From positions 7,674,501 to 7,738,500 of the forward strand of contig NC_134656.1 in NCBI RefSeq assembly GCF_030463565.1: DNA of 64,000 bases, in the 5' to 3' direction. The DNA comes from Pelecanus crispus. Its lineage: Eukaryota > Chordata > Aves > Pelecaniformes > Pelecanidae. Shown piece after piece: positions 26,641 through 40,980 of the stretch (position 1 is the stretch's first letter; each line of letters opens with the position of its first letter). The notes below the pieces were generated by a model that had not been told where the DNA came from, made no database searches, and saw nothing but the letters and a program-made list of their open reading frames with translations. A program made the translations under genes and the position numbers.

Positions 26641-27879
26641 GTTTCGAGCTCTTAGATACCGCATACCTAAACTATACACCTCTCTCCCCCAGTTTAGTCA
26701 ATAAGGGTAAGAGAAGTACCGTGATTTTTAATACACATTTTAATATACATTTTAAACATACATTAACCATAATGGGAATTTAGATTTGAAAGTATTCATT
26801 CTGCAGCCAATATACATAAATAGTGGGGCAAACATAATTTGAAAAGTGTTGGTATCGCATACTGACATATTGCATCATTTACTCCCCATGTGAAGGCATA
26901 CTACTGATGTACATAATGCATATTCTACTCATGTACAGCATACGTATATATTTGTTGTGCTTCAGCCATTTACCTGCAATCAGCTTTTCTGCCAGCCTCA
27001 GCATTGCCACCAGCAAGAAGAGTTCTTTGTATTATCCTTCCATTTTATATTTTAAAACTCAGTTTCACAATTTTAAGCAGTTGTCTCACATTAGTTAGAA
27101 ATCATCTGCTTTTATTTTCCTGTTCCAGCATGGCTTTTTTTAATTTTTCATTTCCTGTTTACAATCACAACCTTAACATCTATTTAAACACAGATACATC
27201 CCGCTACCAAAAATAATTGAAGTAGCTGATGATTTTAGGTACTCAGCAATTTACCGATTCGGAGAGAACAGTATCTCAGCATACCTTCTGCTTGGATCTC
27301 ACGGTTTCATTGCAGAGCAAAGAGAGTTAGCAGTATTTGATCTAGCAAGCACATGTTTCATTAAATTATTGGCATTCTGCGGATTTCCATGGGGTAGTGA
27401 TGGCTTACGTTGCTTATCATTTCCTTTGGCTAAATTGCCTCATTCCATGTTTGACCATGTACAAAAACTAAATGCACGCTATGTTTACAGCAGAGACCAG
27501 TAGCATTTTAATTCAAATATATTAAATTTCCTGTATGGTATTTACAAACTATTATTCCATATTTTTTAGTTAATGAATTGACTAAGTCGGTATTAATTTA
27601 AGTATTAATACTAAGCGAGAAATTTGCATTATTATAATGATATAAAGAGATGTCTTTCATACCTCAAATAAAATCTCAAGTTTTCAGGGGGTTTGTTTGT
27701 TTGTTTTATTGGGGTGTTTTTTGCAAGGACTTCATAATACAAAATAGGTATGAGGGATAACTCGCACCAGGAAGAGGCTTAAATAAGCCTTATACTACTG
27801 ATACAGAAAAACACAGACAACATAAACACAGCTACTAGGCCCTCAACATACATGAATGAAATTATAGAGAGAGGGAATG
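26641..27879. other. Intergenic, AT-rich, regulatory-looking right half
   Basis: No gene seen. The part from about 27360 to 27660 is dense in AT cores and contains a perfect 12-base palindrome AGTATTAATACT (27601-27612) followed by an octamer ATTTGCAT (27622-27629). The (TTTG) run near 27690 is a simple repeat. Confidence 0.45.
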
Positions 27880-28560
27880 CCCAGAGAGTCATCACCTCGC
27901 TGCTTGGCATGCAGCACCCGGGGGGGCTGTGTGCCACTTCGCTCCGAGCCCTGAAAGGAGGCGAAGAGGCTGGAGCCACAACCCAGCAGCTCCCACTCTG
28001 CCCAGGGCTCTCTGTTCCCTCTTCAGTCTGCAGAACGACTCCATAGCCCGACAAGCAACATCTTATTTTTGTAAAGATCATTCTTTCTCTACAGAGGTTG
28101 AAATGGCACAAGATGCTTGACTGCACAGGGCAGCCTTCAGAAACCAGCCCTTTCTTCTGCATTTCTACTCTGCCGTCCCAGATGTGGGATCCCAATACCT
28201 GGGAGGAGCACTGGGAACCATCTCTACACATGCCAACAACCTACCACTGCGAACTGCCCATCCCCTCCTGCAGATGCGCTGCTGCAAGCCGCTGCCTCCG
28301 TCCCGCGTGCACCGGGGATGCTGGCAGCGAGGTGCCGCTCGGCTGCTGCTGCGCGCTGGAGAGCGCTGGTGCAAGGGCAGGGTGCTGGCAGGGCTCTCGC
28401 TGCTCAGAGGTGAGGTCCTCACTTCCAATGTCGGTCATGAGATTTTCACATTTTGGTATAAAATATAGACTTAAGAATGGGCTACTTGTGCTCCTGGTTC
28501 CCTGCGGGCAGTACATGGTTTTAGCTGAGGAGAGGATCCGGGCCAGCTTGCAGACTGCTC
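27880..28560. other. GC-rich patch, no recognised gene
   Basis: The patch around 27900-28010 and 28240-28410 is GC-rich with several CpGs. It carries the longest open frame in the window (plus strand, 28098-28592, 164 codons, Cys-rich in the middle). Other frames on both strands are open across the same segment, which points to composition and not to coding selection. A donor-like AG|GTGAGG sits at 28408-28415. I do not call a gene here. Confidence 0.35.
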
Positions 28561-31500
28561 TGCTCTACAGGGACATGCATGATCTGATTTGACTAGCAGG
28601 AACACTGGCAACAAACCTTACTGTTCAGGACATCACCAGAAGGATGTTTTCATTTACTTTTACAGAAAAGAACCTAACCCCCAAAAGAAATCAGCACCCA
28701 CGTTTCCACTGCTTTCGAAAGGTGAGGCTCTTGGCTTTTCTCATTTCATTTCCTTGATTCTCTCGGCTGACTGAACTCAATGTTCATACCTGCGCCAAAG
28801 CAGTAACGTTGTTCTTTTCTTACTATGCAATTAGACATACATAGGCAGGATTACAAAGACCGGGTACCTTCACAAAAGTATATGCTTCTCCATTTTCTTA
28901 AGAAATGGCATAGGCACTTGCACATGCTCTTCTGTTAATTGTATGGCCCACTCAACAGCTGTTGCATATCCAAAAGCTGTGGACACCCAACAGCTCCACA
29001 GGTTTGCATGGTCGCCATCACGATCTGCTTGGACAATTTGTTCTACAGTATGTGCTCTCTTTCTGAATTTTAAGATGTGCTTTTTTAAAACACTAGGCCT
29101 TTCTACATGCTAAAGAATAAAGCAAAACCAAGAAGCAGGCAATGCCTGGAAAAGCAGAAAAAAGAAAATAGGTGAAATTCTGTTTTGAATTAATAAATGT
29201 GAGTCACCATAATGATCTCATGAGAAAGAGAGTTTGGGATAGTCAGGCTTGTGTTTGGCATTTACACTTATGAATGGCTAAAAGTCAATCCAGATGGTGA
29301 ACAGGGACGACAAGGGTTATGACAATAGTGTCACTGTATTGAGTGACCTCCAGTTATTCAGCATAAGGTACATTTATTAAGGGTTTTGGGCCTGCGTTTT
29401 TTTAAATGTATGGAAACAGCAAAGGTATAGAGGTATTTACATGAATTTCTGTGTCATCAGCAAGGTGAGGTTTCTGGGTAGCCCCATGGCCGTGGCCCTG
29501 TGACAGTGTTAGGACCCCACTTAGCGCTTTCCAGCCTGTCCAGCCAGTAAATCTGGGACTGATCAAGATGGATTTAAATGAACTAATTTATTTCTGTGGC
29601 AGTGAGTGTCTGATTTTTTCACCTTGATAATTGCTTGTAACACCATCTGATTTGGGGCACATTACTGAAAGTGCCCAGAATTGGCACCCTTTGCCCTTTC
29701 CTGTTGCTGGCAGGAGGACAAGAGGCTCCTGCAGACAACGCTGCAGAACATCTCAGGCTCCTTCTCTGAGCCACCCTCAAGGTGCCTCTCCCCTTCAGCA
29801 TCCTGGGGAGATGGCTGAAGCACTCGTTAAGTACTTTTTTTTTTTTTTAAATGACCAACAAGAAAAATCTGATGCTCTTAACAAAGTCTTTAAACCATTT
29901 CTACACTGGGTTGCTGTGTGCTGAGCAGAAACAGTGGGCTTAATGTAACCTCAGTGGGACTCCAGTAATGCAAACAGACCTACACTATTGCTGAGTTTGC
30001 CCCTGTAGTGCCTGGGGTGGAATGATAAACTCCACATCTCATGGTACATCCGTTGTTTTATCTCTTTAGTGTTTTGTAACGTTATGAAATAAGTGTGCCA
30101 CAAAATGTTTTAATTGACCTGATGCTGTAGGAGTGGTAAATCAGTAAGGGCATTTATTATGGCACACAATGAATTTGTGGTGCAGAAGCCAAACAGGACA
30201 GCTGAACCTTTTCCTTATGGGGTTAATTACTGATTACCCCAAATGTTGCTACGCTTAGATATTCCTGCACCTAGGGCTTGATCTCTTTGCGAAAGCAGGG
30301 GAAAGAAGAAGGTTGCAGAGGACTTTTTCCCTCCCTGTAACAGCTGCTAGAGGCTGATGAGAGACTGCTTCTCCTACCCCAGTTCTACTGCCAAGCTCCA
30401 AACACTCTGATTTTAACCTTCTTTCAATTCTCAGATCCCTGAGCAATTTCCAGAGGGGGTGTAATTGTAAACACAGTGACCACACGCTCACTCCCTTAAT
30501 GCCCTGGAGAGGCAGCTGAGGACACCCCAGAGCCCGTAACGTGGGCTGAAAGCCTCTGCCAGCATTGGACTATTCTCAGCATTGGCAGTTTCCAGGTTTC
30601 ACCTCTGCTTCACATCACCTAAGGCATTCAGATCTGTGCCTCCTGCAGCACTGCAGAACACCGTGTTGGGCTCCCGACATGACAGCGATGTTAGCATGTG
30701 GGCTGTTTGTTTGCCCGTGTATAGCCCTGTGTTATTGTGGTTTTACTGTCTTCAGTACCCCCGCTTGCTCCTTCACCTCTTCTATGCCATGGACCTTCAA
30801 CCTGCCTCTGAGAGAGAGACTGATTGAGATGCTCATGCCTTCCTTCATCACATGCTTCTCCTCTTTTCACTGAGGAGCATCACTTTCAAGAGCAAAGCCC
30901 AGAAGTTGAGACGTTGCCAGGCCACTCACTGCTTGGAGTGGTTGTGCAGGACAGACTGAAGACAGGCCACAGGCTCCTCTCTGCAGCACAGCCATGTCCC
31001 CTGCAGCCCTCGAGGCTTTCGGAGCAGGTGGCACCTGGAAGGGATGTGGCAGCCTTCCCCTTGGGAAGCGCTGTCCCTGAAGCAGCCCTTTCTGCAGGGA
31101 TGGATTCCCTTCAGACAGGGCAATCCCAGCCTGTGAAACCCACCTGAAATCAACTGTATAGGATTTGCTCAGTGCCAATTCTATTTATTTAAAATAATGA
31201 ACAAAAATGTAAAAAAACAGGTATCCGCACAGTTCATTCAGGAAAGAAAATAGAGTATACTCCTGTCTCCCCTGAATCAGGTGGGGATGATTAAAGACTC
31301 TCATCAGGAATGGCACAAATACTAATAGAGCCAGGGATGTTTTATATACAGCACTGCTTCGGCTGACAGCTCAGAATTTCCTTAGGGTGCTCCCCTGATG
31401 GAATGAATTCTATCTTCGATCTATACTGCAAGGGGAGGAAATGGATATTTAAGTTATCAGTGTGTTGCTGTGGACTTTTATAGTTGCTACTAGTGAAATA

Positions 31501-33689
31501 ATATGAGGAACTCAACATTCTTGTTTCAGTGGCTTCCAGTGCACTTGTTAAGGCAGTACAGCCAATTCTCTGCAACTTAGACCCTGCTACTGCAATCTGC
31601 ATTACAGTGCCTGGCGTTATCATAGGACCAGGGAATTGTGAGTGGGCCAGAGCAAGCCTGACGCAGAAGGTGTTTATTTGTGATGGACTTGTGCAAAGTC
31701 ACGACTGAGCAAGTGCACTGCAGAAGCCTCCGCCAGCAGTTCCGATCACCAGGAGGTTGCACTGCATTTTAAATGATTAGTCTCTGCAAAATGTATGCGG
31801 GTTGGGGAAGGGGGGCTAAAATACACCCATTAAATCACAGCCTTTCAAAATATGATGTCACAACAAGTCACATCCTATTAGGGGACTCAGAAGATGAATG
31901 TTTGCTGTGGGCTGAGAAAGAAGCCAGGAAGAAAATAAAGCTTTCCACCCTGTGTGTAAATTGTAAAAGATGACTTCTTGTGTTGCCTTGCTTCTGCCAA
32001 AGAAAAAATACTTTGCTAACTAAGAGAAATACAGCAGAAGATGAATATCACAAAAATAGAGATAGCAGCTAAGGCTTTCCACCACAGAATGTCAGTTATT
32101 TCCAAACAAAGTTGTGTTTCGTCTTGGTTTCATGCCATACAGTCTGTGGACCAGGGCTTTGCAAGTTCATCCAAACCGAGGGTGGAAGGTTCATATCTCA
32201 GGCTCTGCTTTCAAACATTACAAGATAAGAAACTGTTGTTTACGAAAGGGGGAATTTGGGCTCTGAGGTAAAATTAATGAAGTCTCCTGTTTATACCAGT
32301 ATGTGTTACTCAAGCAGTACCGGGAAGAGGGAGGACAAGGCTAAAGTTTCACTCAAAATCCCCAAGATGCCAGAAAGCAGCAGGAGCGCTGCCCAAGCAC
32401 AGCACCTGCCATCAGCCTCTTGGGAAATGGACTTTTTTTGACACTGTGAACTTTTGCACATTTCTGTATAAAAGACGTATCTGGTGAAACTGATGTATTA
32501 CAACAGAGCTCTCTCTTTTTCTTCCTACATATCAGATTAAAAGATGCATTGCAGGAATTCCACATTTCTGTCATGTCTTCACCATGTCCTGCTTTCCACA
32601 GATTTCTATTGCTCAGAGAAGAGTGGCAGCTGTAATTCTGCCCACCTGGCAGCCATTGACAAAGATAATGAAAGCACTCTGGGCCTGAAAGAAAATGGTT
32701 ATTTAATTAAAGCAACAGAAAAACTGCCTTTCTTGCAGTAGCTGGCAGCCAGATGGGCACCAGCATCATACTTCTCTGCGTTCCTTAAATCACCTTCTGG
32801 TGAGGGGGCAAGCAAGGTTGAACAAATAGTTTTACACCCCACAGAGCTAGCAGGGACCAGCTTCCCAGGGACCTGTCCCCTGTGGGTGAGTTATCAGGTG
32901 GGAGCTCCACAGCACCTACCTTTGCCTACGTGGATCTCTTGGGTGTCCAGTAAAAGGTGAATTCATATCTCAGCCTTTCCCGCTGCAGAAAGACTCTGCT
33001 CTTCATGAAGTTTGTAGGAAGTTAATGATCTCTGAAACCATGACCACAGTGTAAACTCAAGTGAAGATTACAGTCAGTATGTTTGAACAGCAAGGTGCTC
33101 TGTTCTGACAAATCTTTTATTTTGGTATAAAAGAGTGCTGAGAGCTTTTTCAAAATATTTTTTTCTAAGTTGGGAGTCAATCAGATGTGTCCTTAGAAGC
33201 TGGCTCCTGGAGCCTTTGCTGCATAACCTAATATGAGGGTTTGCTGGAGGCATATATTAATGGCTTTAAACTGAACTTTCAGCAAACGGTGCCTTGGGAG
33301 CACCCCTTCAGCCTGTACTTCAGAAACATTTTGAAATTAAATATAGTGAAACAGACAGCTAGAAAAATAGACCATATTAATACTAATAAAACCCCTAATA
33401 GACAACAGACTGGAAGGCCATTAAAATTCTAGTCATGGCTAGGAGAGCAGACTGCAAACTTTGGAGACAACAATGGAGAAAAAGCAACTAACAGCAATTT
33501 TGAAGAGAATCTGACGTGATTGTAAGAACATCAGCTGGTTCTGCCTTGGTTGTTGTTAATAGACTCTGTTGTGACCCCCTGCACAGCAGAAATATAACAT
33601 AATGAAAGACAAGGCATATAAATCAGCAATCAACTCTTCCTTCTTCTCAACACATCAGTAACAGTGAAATGAAATGAAGATCTGGGATG
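28561..33689. other. Intergenic, no gene seen
   Basis: Alternating AT-rich and moderately GC-rich sequence (29690-29830 and 30500-31140 are richer). Overlapping short frames on both strands, no domain, RNA gene or recognisable mobile element. Confidence 0.55.
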
Positions 33690-33830
33690 CTCCCCTGAGC
33701 TACTTCTGCACCACTTAAATTGCACCCTAATCTGCTGTATTTATAATGCAAGCAACTTCAATGGATTAGGTTCTTTGAAATTCAGTGTAATTTTGTAAAT
33801 CAAAGTAATTATGACGCCAGGACTTTCCAA
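33690..33830. promoter_or_regulatory. Candidate non-coding regulatory element
   Basis: Short block with TAATCT near its left end, GGATTAG (an OTX/bicoid-like core in the opposite orientation) in the middle, and a GTAATTATGACG stretch at the right. Motif reading only; no conservation data. Confidence 0.15.
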
Positions 33831-36800
33831 AGGTCTGCTAAGGCCACAGCTTACTAGAGTGACAAAAGTGTCTGATTCCACAGAAGTTTGAATCTCCGGA
33901 TCAGTATCAGTACATCATAAATACTTTTTTCCTTCATTCTGATGGTGGGCACCAACACATTGCTTTGTGATCTGAAATCTCTTTTAATACAATGTATCTA
34001 TCACTGTGTTCTCTAGAAAATACTTGTGGCATGGGAAAAAACTGGAAGGAATGATGAAAATTCCAGTATTTTAGGTGGAAATAGCCATCCTGATACCTTT
34101 GTGTATTTTTTACCTCATTATACACTTCAGATACCTCCACAGGTGTTCATTACGTAGTCAGCTGACTGATCACCAAAGGACAGCTTAAAACAGCATTTCA
34201 GCAGGACCCTGCCAGGTGCCAATAAGAGGAAAAGAAAATAAAATCTAGCTAGAACTTCTGATTCTTCAATATAATACTGTTTGTGAAAACTGACAGCACG
34301 TGGTGGGAAAACAAGTGATATTGCAATAACGCAGCTGGGAAACTCCACTAAGTATCATCAGGGTAAGAAAAACAACCTTGCTTTCGTTCACTCAGAGGTA
34401 ACTGATTAATTCTTTATTTTAAGGAAATCAGTTTGAGTTGCCAGTCTGGTTCGTATTTTTAACAGATGTGTGGCCTTGCCAATATGGCCAGCTGCCCGCC
34501 TCTGAGACAGACTTTTCTCTGGGAAGTTCCCACTTTCCTAGAGACAGGGGTAGAAACTCAATTCTGACGGGTTATTACAAAATAAGATAATTCTTACTAC
34601 TCTTGGACTTACTGCTCTTCAGAATGTGTGGAGAGGCCCCTTTCCTCTATTTTTCACAGGGAAAAATGGCTTGTTAAGCTCCATATGAAGGGAGGGCATG
34701 AGGGATGGGAAGGAGTGCTCTCCCACCGCTGCCGAAGCCATAGCGGGCTGGTGAGATGCCTGTTGGTGGGTACCAGCTCACATTTCCATCCTCGCCTGCC
34801 TCAGGGCAATGACTTTCCTATGGAAGCGAGCTAGCCAGGAGTTGGGAATTGCAAGTCAAAGGAATGCCTTTTTCAGGGTCTGACATGCTGGGATTCAGAC
34901 TCTGTTTTGCAAACCAGGATGACAGTGCTCCCTCCCTATGGCAGATGCTGAATGGAAAGTGAGAGTCCACCAAAAAATCCTGAAGCTCAGATACGGCCAA
35001 TGCTGGCACACCTAGCTATTGAGATAGTCATTTAAATGTTAACGCTATGTGGTTCACCTACTTTTATCCCATTTCTCTTTACCCTAATCAGAGTTTGGCA
35101 CTTAGACAATAAAAGTACTTACAGCTCCAGCTGATGATTCCCTTTCTGAGGGCATCAGGAGAGTTATAAAAGAAATGTTCCCTCACACAAAGAACCAAAA
35201 CAAGCAGAGTTCAAATGTGTTGCAATGTCAAAAAGTATGCTCTGCTTCATTCAGCAGCAAGAGAGTTCACACTTGCCTGTATGGGGAAGCCAGCACAATT
35301 ACCTGTTCGAGTAACTCTCCAACTTCTTCAATTCAGACTTTTCACAAAGGAAAAATAAAAGCATGTAAATCTGATAACAGACTTCTATGTCTGGAAGGAG
35401 AGGGGCACTTTATTTCCCATCACGATGTTTTTACTGAACCACTGTGAAAACACACCTTGGTGTACTGTGTCAGAGACAACATTATTTGGGATTTTTGATG
35501 AGAAACTGCTCATTGACTTGTTCACAAGCTGCAAAAGTGATGAAAAATAAAATGCAAGAAAATAAATTACAAAATGATGATGGTTCAGGTCTTCTCACAG
35601 TTAAAACAAATGAACTCCATCCTGCTAAATGATTCCTTCCTAATGACATTCATTAGAAAGTACTTTGGATCAGGCTGTTCTCTATAGTAGGGGGAAATCA
35701 AGGAGATGTCACAGTTTGGGAAGATGAAAAAGGAACACTGCAATCTGCAGGAAATTGCATGGACAATAGGGACTGGGTCTAAACTTCTCACACAGTGCCT
35801 GTGCGTTTCAGTTCCTGGCTTTCTCTCCCAGCAATTGTCTGCTGGCTTGCATGGTATTTCCCTGCTTACAGAAGCAGCAGCCAGATTTCTTATCCTACAC
35901 ACATTTGTTCAGCAAAACAGTGCTTGATCCAACTTAGAGCAAGCCAAAAGCTGATCTAACCTGCAGCTGCTTCTAATAACTCCAAGCAGTCAAAGAGCAG
36001 AGGTCGCACATAGGTGGTAGGTACGCACAGATGCATCCAAAGGATCCATATGGCATCTTTGCTGGAGAGCCACCGCAGTAGTAGCTACCAAAAAAAAGGC
36101 TTGTTCGTATTTTACTATCATAAACCAACTTTTGTTCAGCTTACCATATTATGTTTCAGTCCTCAATTATGTCTGGCTTTCTTAGATGTGTTTTGAATGA
36201 TTTCTCTCTTACTTTCTGAGCAGTCTATTTTTTTCTTGTTTCTCATTTGCGACAGGCCTGGATGAGATACTGCTCCTGGGAACAGAAGTAGCATCCCAGC
36301 TCAACACTGGAATTCAATACAATTAGAAGATGCGATAAATCTAGTTTTCCCTGAAAAGTGGGGATTGTATTTTAAACTCTACATCTGCAAAACCTTCCCA
36401 TATTTTGTAAAGCAGGTGAAACCACATCTGCAAGTACCTTCTGGAGTACCACAGTTTGTATTCTTGGCTCGTGGGGTAGATAAATGAACACATGGCAAAA
36501 GCAGGAGCAGCACTCACAGCCTTTCATGGATAATGATGTGTCAGTCTCGATTCCTCTAATAAAGCAAAAAAAGCTAGCATTATTTTTCAGAATCCCCTAA
36601 TCATAATCAAAGAAATTAACTAGCACAGAAACATAATCAAATAATACACAGATTTGTTACCAGCCTATTAGTAGATTCAAACAGATTAAAAATAGCACTG
36701 TGAGCCTTCCTCTCCTAGATTTTCCTTCTTTATTTCCACTGGGCTTGGATTTCTTGACTCATTTTATGCGTTACAGACCTAACGTTCGCATTGACATTAT

Positions 36801-37782
36801 CAGTGACAGCCGGTAATAATGCCATTGTCATTCGATGCTGACTTCCTGCAATCCCAAGAGTGCTAATAAATGGTTGCCTGATCCAAGCCCAGCAATATCA
36901 ATGGAAAAGATTCCTGTCGCCTTCCGTGGCTCAGTTATTCACTTTCCCAGTTTAAGGTTGAATTAAGAGGTGACTATTGCAAATAACACAAACATCACCT
37001 GGGCTTGCTCAAATGTCAGCTTTTATTTTGGGCTGTGTACCTCAAGGAGGGAGCCTGGAGGAACCCTGACACCAAAGGCAACCTTTTCTTATATAATCTG
37101 CTATATGCTCTTATTTAAATAATGGCTCCTCAGGAAAACAACATGCTGTCACAGAAGGTTCCCCAGGGGAAAGAAGACACACAAAAGAGAGAAACAATCT
37201 TCTGCAAATGCATCTACTTAAGGTGTTCTTAATTCCAGTTTTCTTACAGGTAACAAGTTTTTCCAGCCAAACTCTCCCCATCTGACACGAAGTCTTTGTT
37301 GGCAATCAAACAGCACAAGCCTAACGGGTTAGAAGTTAATGAACAATCTTATCCTCGTTTGGCAAAAATAAAGTGAAACTTAAAAAAAAATTCGAAACTT
37401 GAGTAAAACTCAAATCCAAAAGTACTCTTCATACTGAACCAGATGTAAAGATTTTCAGCAGCAAAATCTGCCCATGAACGTTCAGGCCTGCCTTCCCTTT
37501 GTTTCACTTCTGATCCAGGCAGGGCTTCACACCACAACTCAGTGATCTTCATAAGCCAGCGCAGCTTGGCGCTGATGCCAAAATTCTCCCCTTTAGTTGC
37601 TCCTGCCTCTGCTTTGCACCTCTCCGTGCCAGCAGCCTCAGAGTGAAGATAACCTGGGAACTAATTCAAGTTAAATAGACCTAATAAAATGCCCTACCCA
37701 AACAAAACATTCCCCAAAACCAAGTGCAGTTTTAAGCAGATCGGTTTTCTGCTGGCGGAGAACTAACACTTGCTGTGCCAGA
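33831..37782. other. Intergenic, no gene seen
   Basis: Unique AT-rich sequence. The segment 36770-36910 has unusual motif content (see findings). No exon or RNA gene recognised. Confidence 0.55.
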
Positions 37783-37810
37783 ACAAAGATCTAAAGACAA
37801 AGATCTAAAT
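37783..37810. repeat. 14-base tandem duplication, two copies
   Basis: ACAAAGATCTAAAG (37783-37796) is followed immediately by ACAAAGATCTAAAT (37797-37810), with one mismatch in the last base. A simple local duplication. Confidence 0.85.
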
Positions 37811-40800
37811 CAAGGCACAGCCCATTTTTCCCCTTTTTCCACCACCTGAATGAATATGGTTTGGAAATGATATATTCTGATTAATCTGCAGCATATCAAC
37901 ATCTTAGGAGCCTGGTTACAATGGAAAGCCGAGCTTTTGGTACCTAGGCTGCCCTATGGGAAAAACTTTCATCCAGTTCAGTTGGTGCCAGATCAGGCAC
38001 TAGTGGGCAAGTGGTGGCTTTCAATGTCAAAAGTCACAGTTCTTCAGTAAATCCTACTTCTGGCCTTAAAAACATTGACTGAAGAGAACATAACAGCTGG
38101 GTCTGTGTAAACCCATCTCACTTCTTTTAGGCATTTAGTCATCAGTTCTAAAGATCAGGCCCATGTTAACAGGCATATTGTATTTTTCTCGCTACCTGGT
38201 CAGTTGGACAGATATACATGTAAGCATGAGACTGAAGAGAAAATATATTCTTACATGCTGGTGAACTGTGCAGTGTCAACCTGTGCACCTGGTTCTGCTA
38301 CAAATGAAGACACACTTCAACAGACACCACTGAGCAAGTAAAGAAACAAAACAAAAGCAATCAGAGAGCGTCAAAGCTTCCAAGGTAATTAAACTCTAAT
38401 TAAGCATTCTGTTCTCACTTTGAACCACAGATCACACAATTTAAGCAATTTTCCACAAGGATTTGACAGTCACGTGTAGCAAAGGAAAAGCAACTTTCGA
38501 TTGATTTTGTTTCACTCTGTAAGCAAGTAAATTGAATAATACATGGGATAAACAAACGCTAGAAATAACAGACACCCCCCCTCAACAAAGCTAAATGGAA
38601 TTTTTATTTTATATATTGCTGCTCTAGGTGGACCCTGGCCTTGGATCGATCCTTATTGGCTCACTGCAAAAGGTTGGCAAAGGTCTGCCACAGAAGCATT
38701 TTTTCTTGCAAATATTTGCTACCTTTCTGGAGTAGAGAAAAGGATAGACTGTGCTGGAGACCTATCGTGGCTCTCAGGAAGGAGAATGACTCAACCCCTC
38801 TCAAAAGTTTGCATTCTGCTTTTCCTTTGGTTTGATACTGAAAATGCCTTTTGTAAAAATTCCAAATGTCTCAAGGAAGAAAGGGAAGAAAATAGTAAGA
38901 ATGTGCAGTCAGCCCAGGTCAAAGCATGGCACTTGACAGTATTCCTAGTAAAGAACCTTTGCCTGGGTATTGCGCCAAATCAATCTTCCTTCCCAGCTAG
39001 AGGAATGCCACTTGTGTCTTAGAGGGACCACCCATGAATGTGAGTCCAGCCCATTCTCCAGTGATGGATGCCTTTGGATCAAAGAGAGAGAGATTTTTTT
39101 TCTCGAGAATTTCCACTGACAGTCTCTATCCCAAGAGGAATCAGGCACCTCAGTGCCATTCCAGCACCATGCCAACAACCACTGGTCCTCTCCTGGGAAG
39201 GATCAGCCTATGTTGGGATCCTCTTGGCTTGCGGTGTGAGCTGCTGGGTCTGTACAAAAGAGCTGAAGGCTGTGGGCAGTGATGGACCGCAGCAAGATGG
39301 ACCGAGCCAAGTGAGTTACTGCAGCTCATCTCCACAAGGCTGGACTGTGCGACATCTTCCTTTTTGTGGGCTGCCACGGTTGTAAGGTGCGGTAGCATCT
39401 GGAGAAACCACAGACTTGGTTTTTCCAATCCATCTCTTCATTTGGCTCAGGAAAGGATGTCATTTTGCTGGGGCTTTAGGTGGACATCACTCCAGCATAG
39501 CCACTCTTGTTCCTCCTTGCTGCCTATGTCCACGGATGATCCAGTATCTGAATAGATGGAGATCCTTTGAGCCTACCCCCAATACATTTAAAAGGCACAT
39601 GGAAGTCTGATCTGGTCTTCATTTTGGGACAAACAGATGAAGAAAAGGGCAGGTTACTCAAGGGCACCAAGGGGACCCCAGAACAGAGCTCTCTCACTGT
39701 GATAGGTTCCTCCAACTCCTTATCTTTCACAGCTGGCAGAGGAGCTATAAATCTAACTTGGCTACCCTTTTCCCTTCCTACATTGCAGAACAACATTTAC
39801 GTGTTTCATTCATGCTAAATGTAGGTACACTTTCATTTTACTAAACGATCCAAAAATAGAGATCATACATCATTAATACTGTCTGGCTTTCAGCTGAGTC
39901 ATTACATGTTTATGGAGAAATAAGTATTTATGCAACTATTTACTTCAGTTTTATGGACAATATATTCCAAAAGGATGCATTGCCTTCAGCACAAAGAGTT
40001 TTCTATATCATTTGGTCTGTACACAGTTTATCTCATTATGTAAAATTAAGCACTCTTTGTTCAGTCAAAAAGATACAATAAATTATATTAGCAAGTAAAT
40101 TTCTCTTACTCATTTCTCTTAGGCATTTTGCAATGTCTTTTATCCAGTGATCTCAAAATACAGACAATATCTGATTAGAAGCTATAATTTCATACAAGCA
40201 TGATTTCATACACTACGTATAAATAGCGCATCCACCTCTGCAGTAGAGTGTGCTAGATATTTTATGTTCACAGCAGAATATAAAAGTATAGGACAGGAGG
40301 TTAGGGAAAGTCAATCTAGAAAATTGAGAGACAAATTCAGGCAGTTGCCAGAGTTTAAGTGTGGCTAGGGTACAATTCTCTTTAAAAAAAACCCCAAAAG
40401 CATCTTAACGAGTACAGGTAATTAGAGTCTCTTTTTTATGCGTCCTTTAAAATGTAATTTGTCCGATAGGACCAGAGGTCCTCTTCACACTATTTTACGT
40501 GGTCCTTACTGTATTGTTTCTGAAAATGGCAGGACTGTTACTACACGTTTATCCTGGGGACTACTGCCTGTGGACATGCCATTCCCATTTTTAAGATGTG
40601 AAAATCAAGTGGGAGTCCCAAGTTGTACTGGAAATAGAGCCTGAGCCGAAAAATGATCCCATCTAGACATTGCTAGTTTCCTCATCTGAGGATATAAAGC
40701 TCTTCACTTAGGTTGTGACCTGTAGCAGAAATGCAAGGGCAGGATAAATCACCCACATCCCCCATTTTCTCTGCTCAGCTGCAACAAATTGGCCCAGAAG

Positions 40801-40980
40801 TACACTGCTCCCTTCCCTAGGAGGTGGCTTTCTGGAAGCTTTAAAGATGACCTGCTGCAGTTGGGTGACCATGACCTAACGTTTAGAAGCTGAAATAATT
40901 TAATAAAAAAAACCCAAGCAAACAAATGAGCCACTTTCTTTCAGGCAAGCCTCAGAGCCTGCCTCTCTCCATCACCAGGA
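37811..40980. other. Intergenic, no gene seen
   Basis: Mixed sequence with several open frames of 60 to 105 codons between 38640 and 39820 on both strands. They overlap each other and show no domain. No gene recognised. Confidence 0.5.

Noticed and set aside
28098..28592. Longest open frame (164 codons, plus strand, Cys-rich middle)
   Set aside because: It lies in a GC-rich patch where several frames on both strands are open together. No domain, no consistent splice context and no similarity that I recognise.
32544..32741. Peptide stretch reminiscent of a lectin-like 'AHLAAID' motif
   Set aside because: Too short, no other C-type lectin landmarks and no splice sites in phase.
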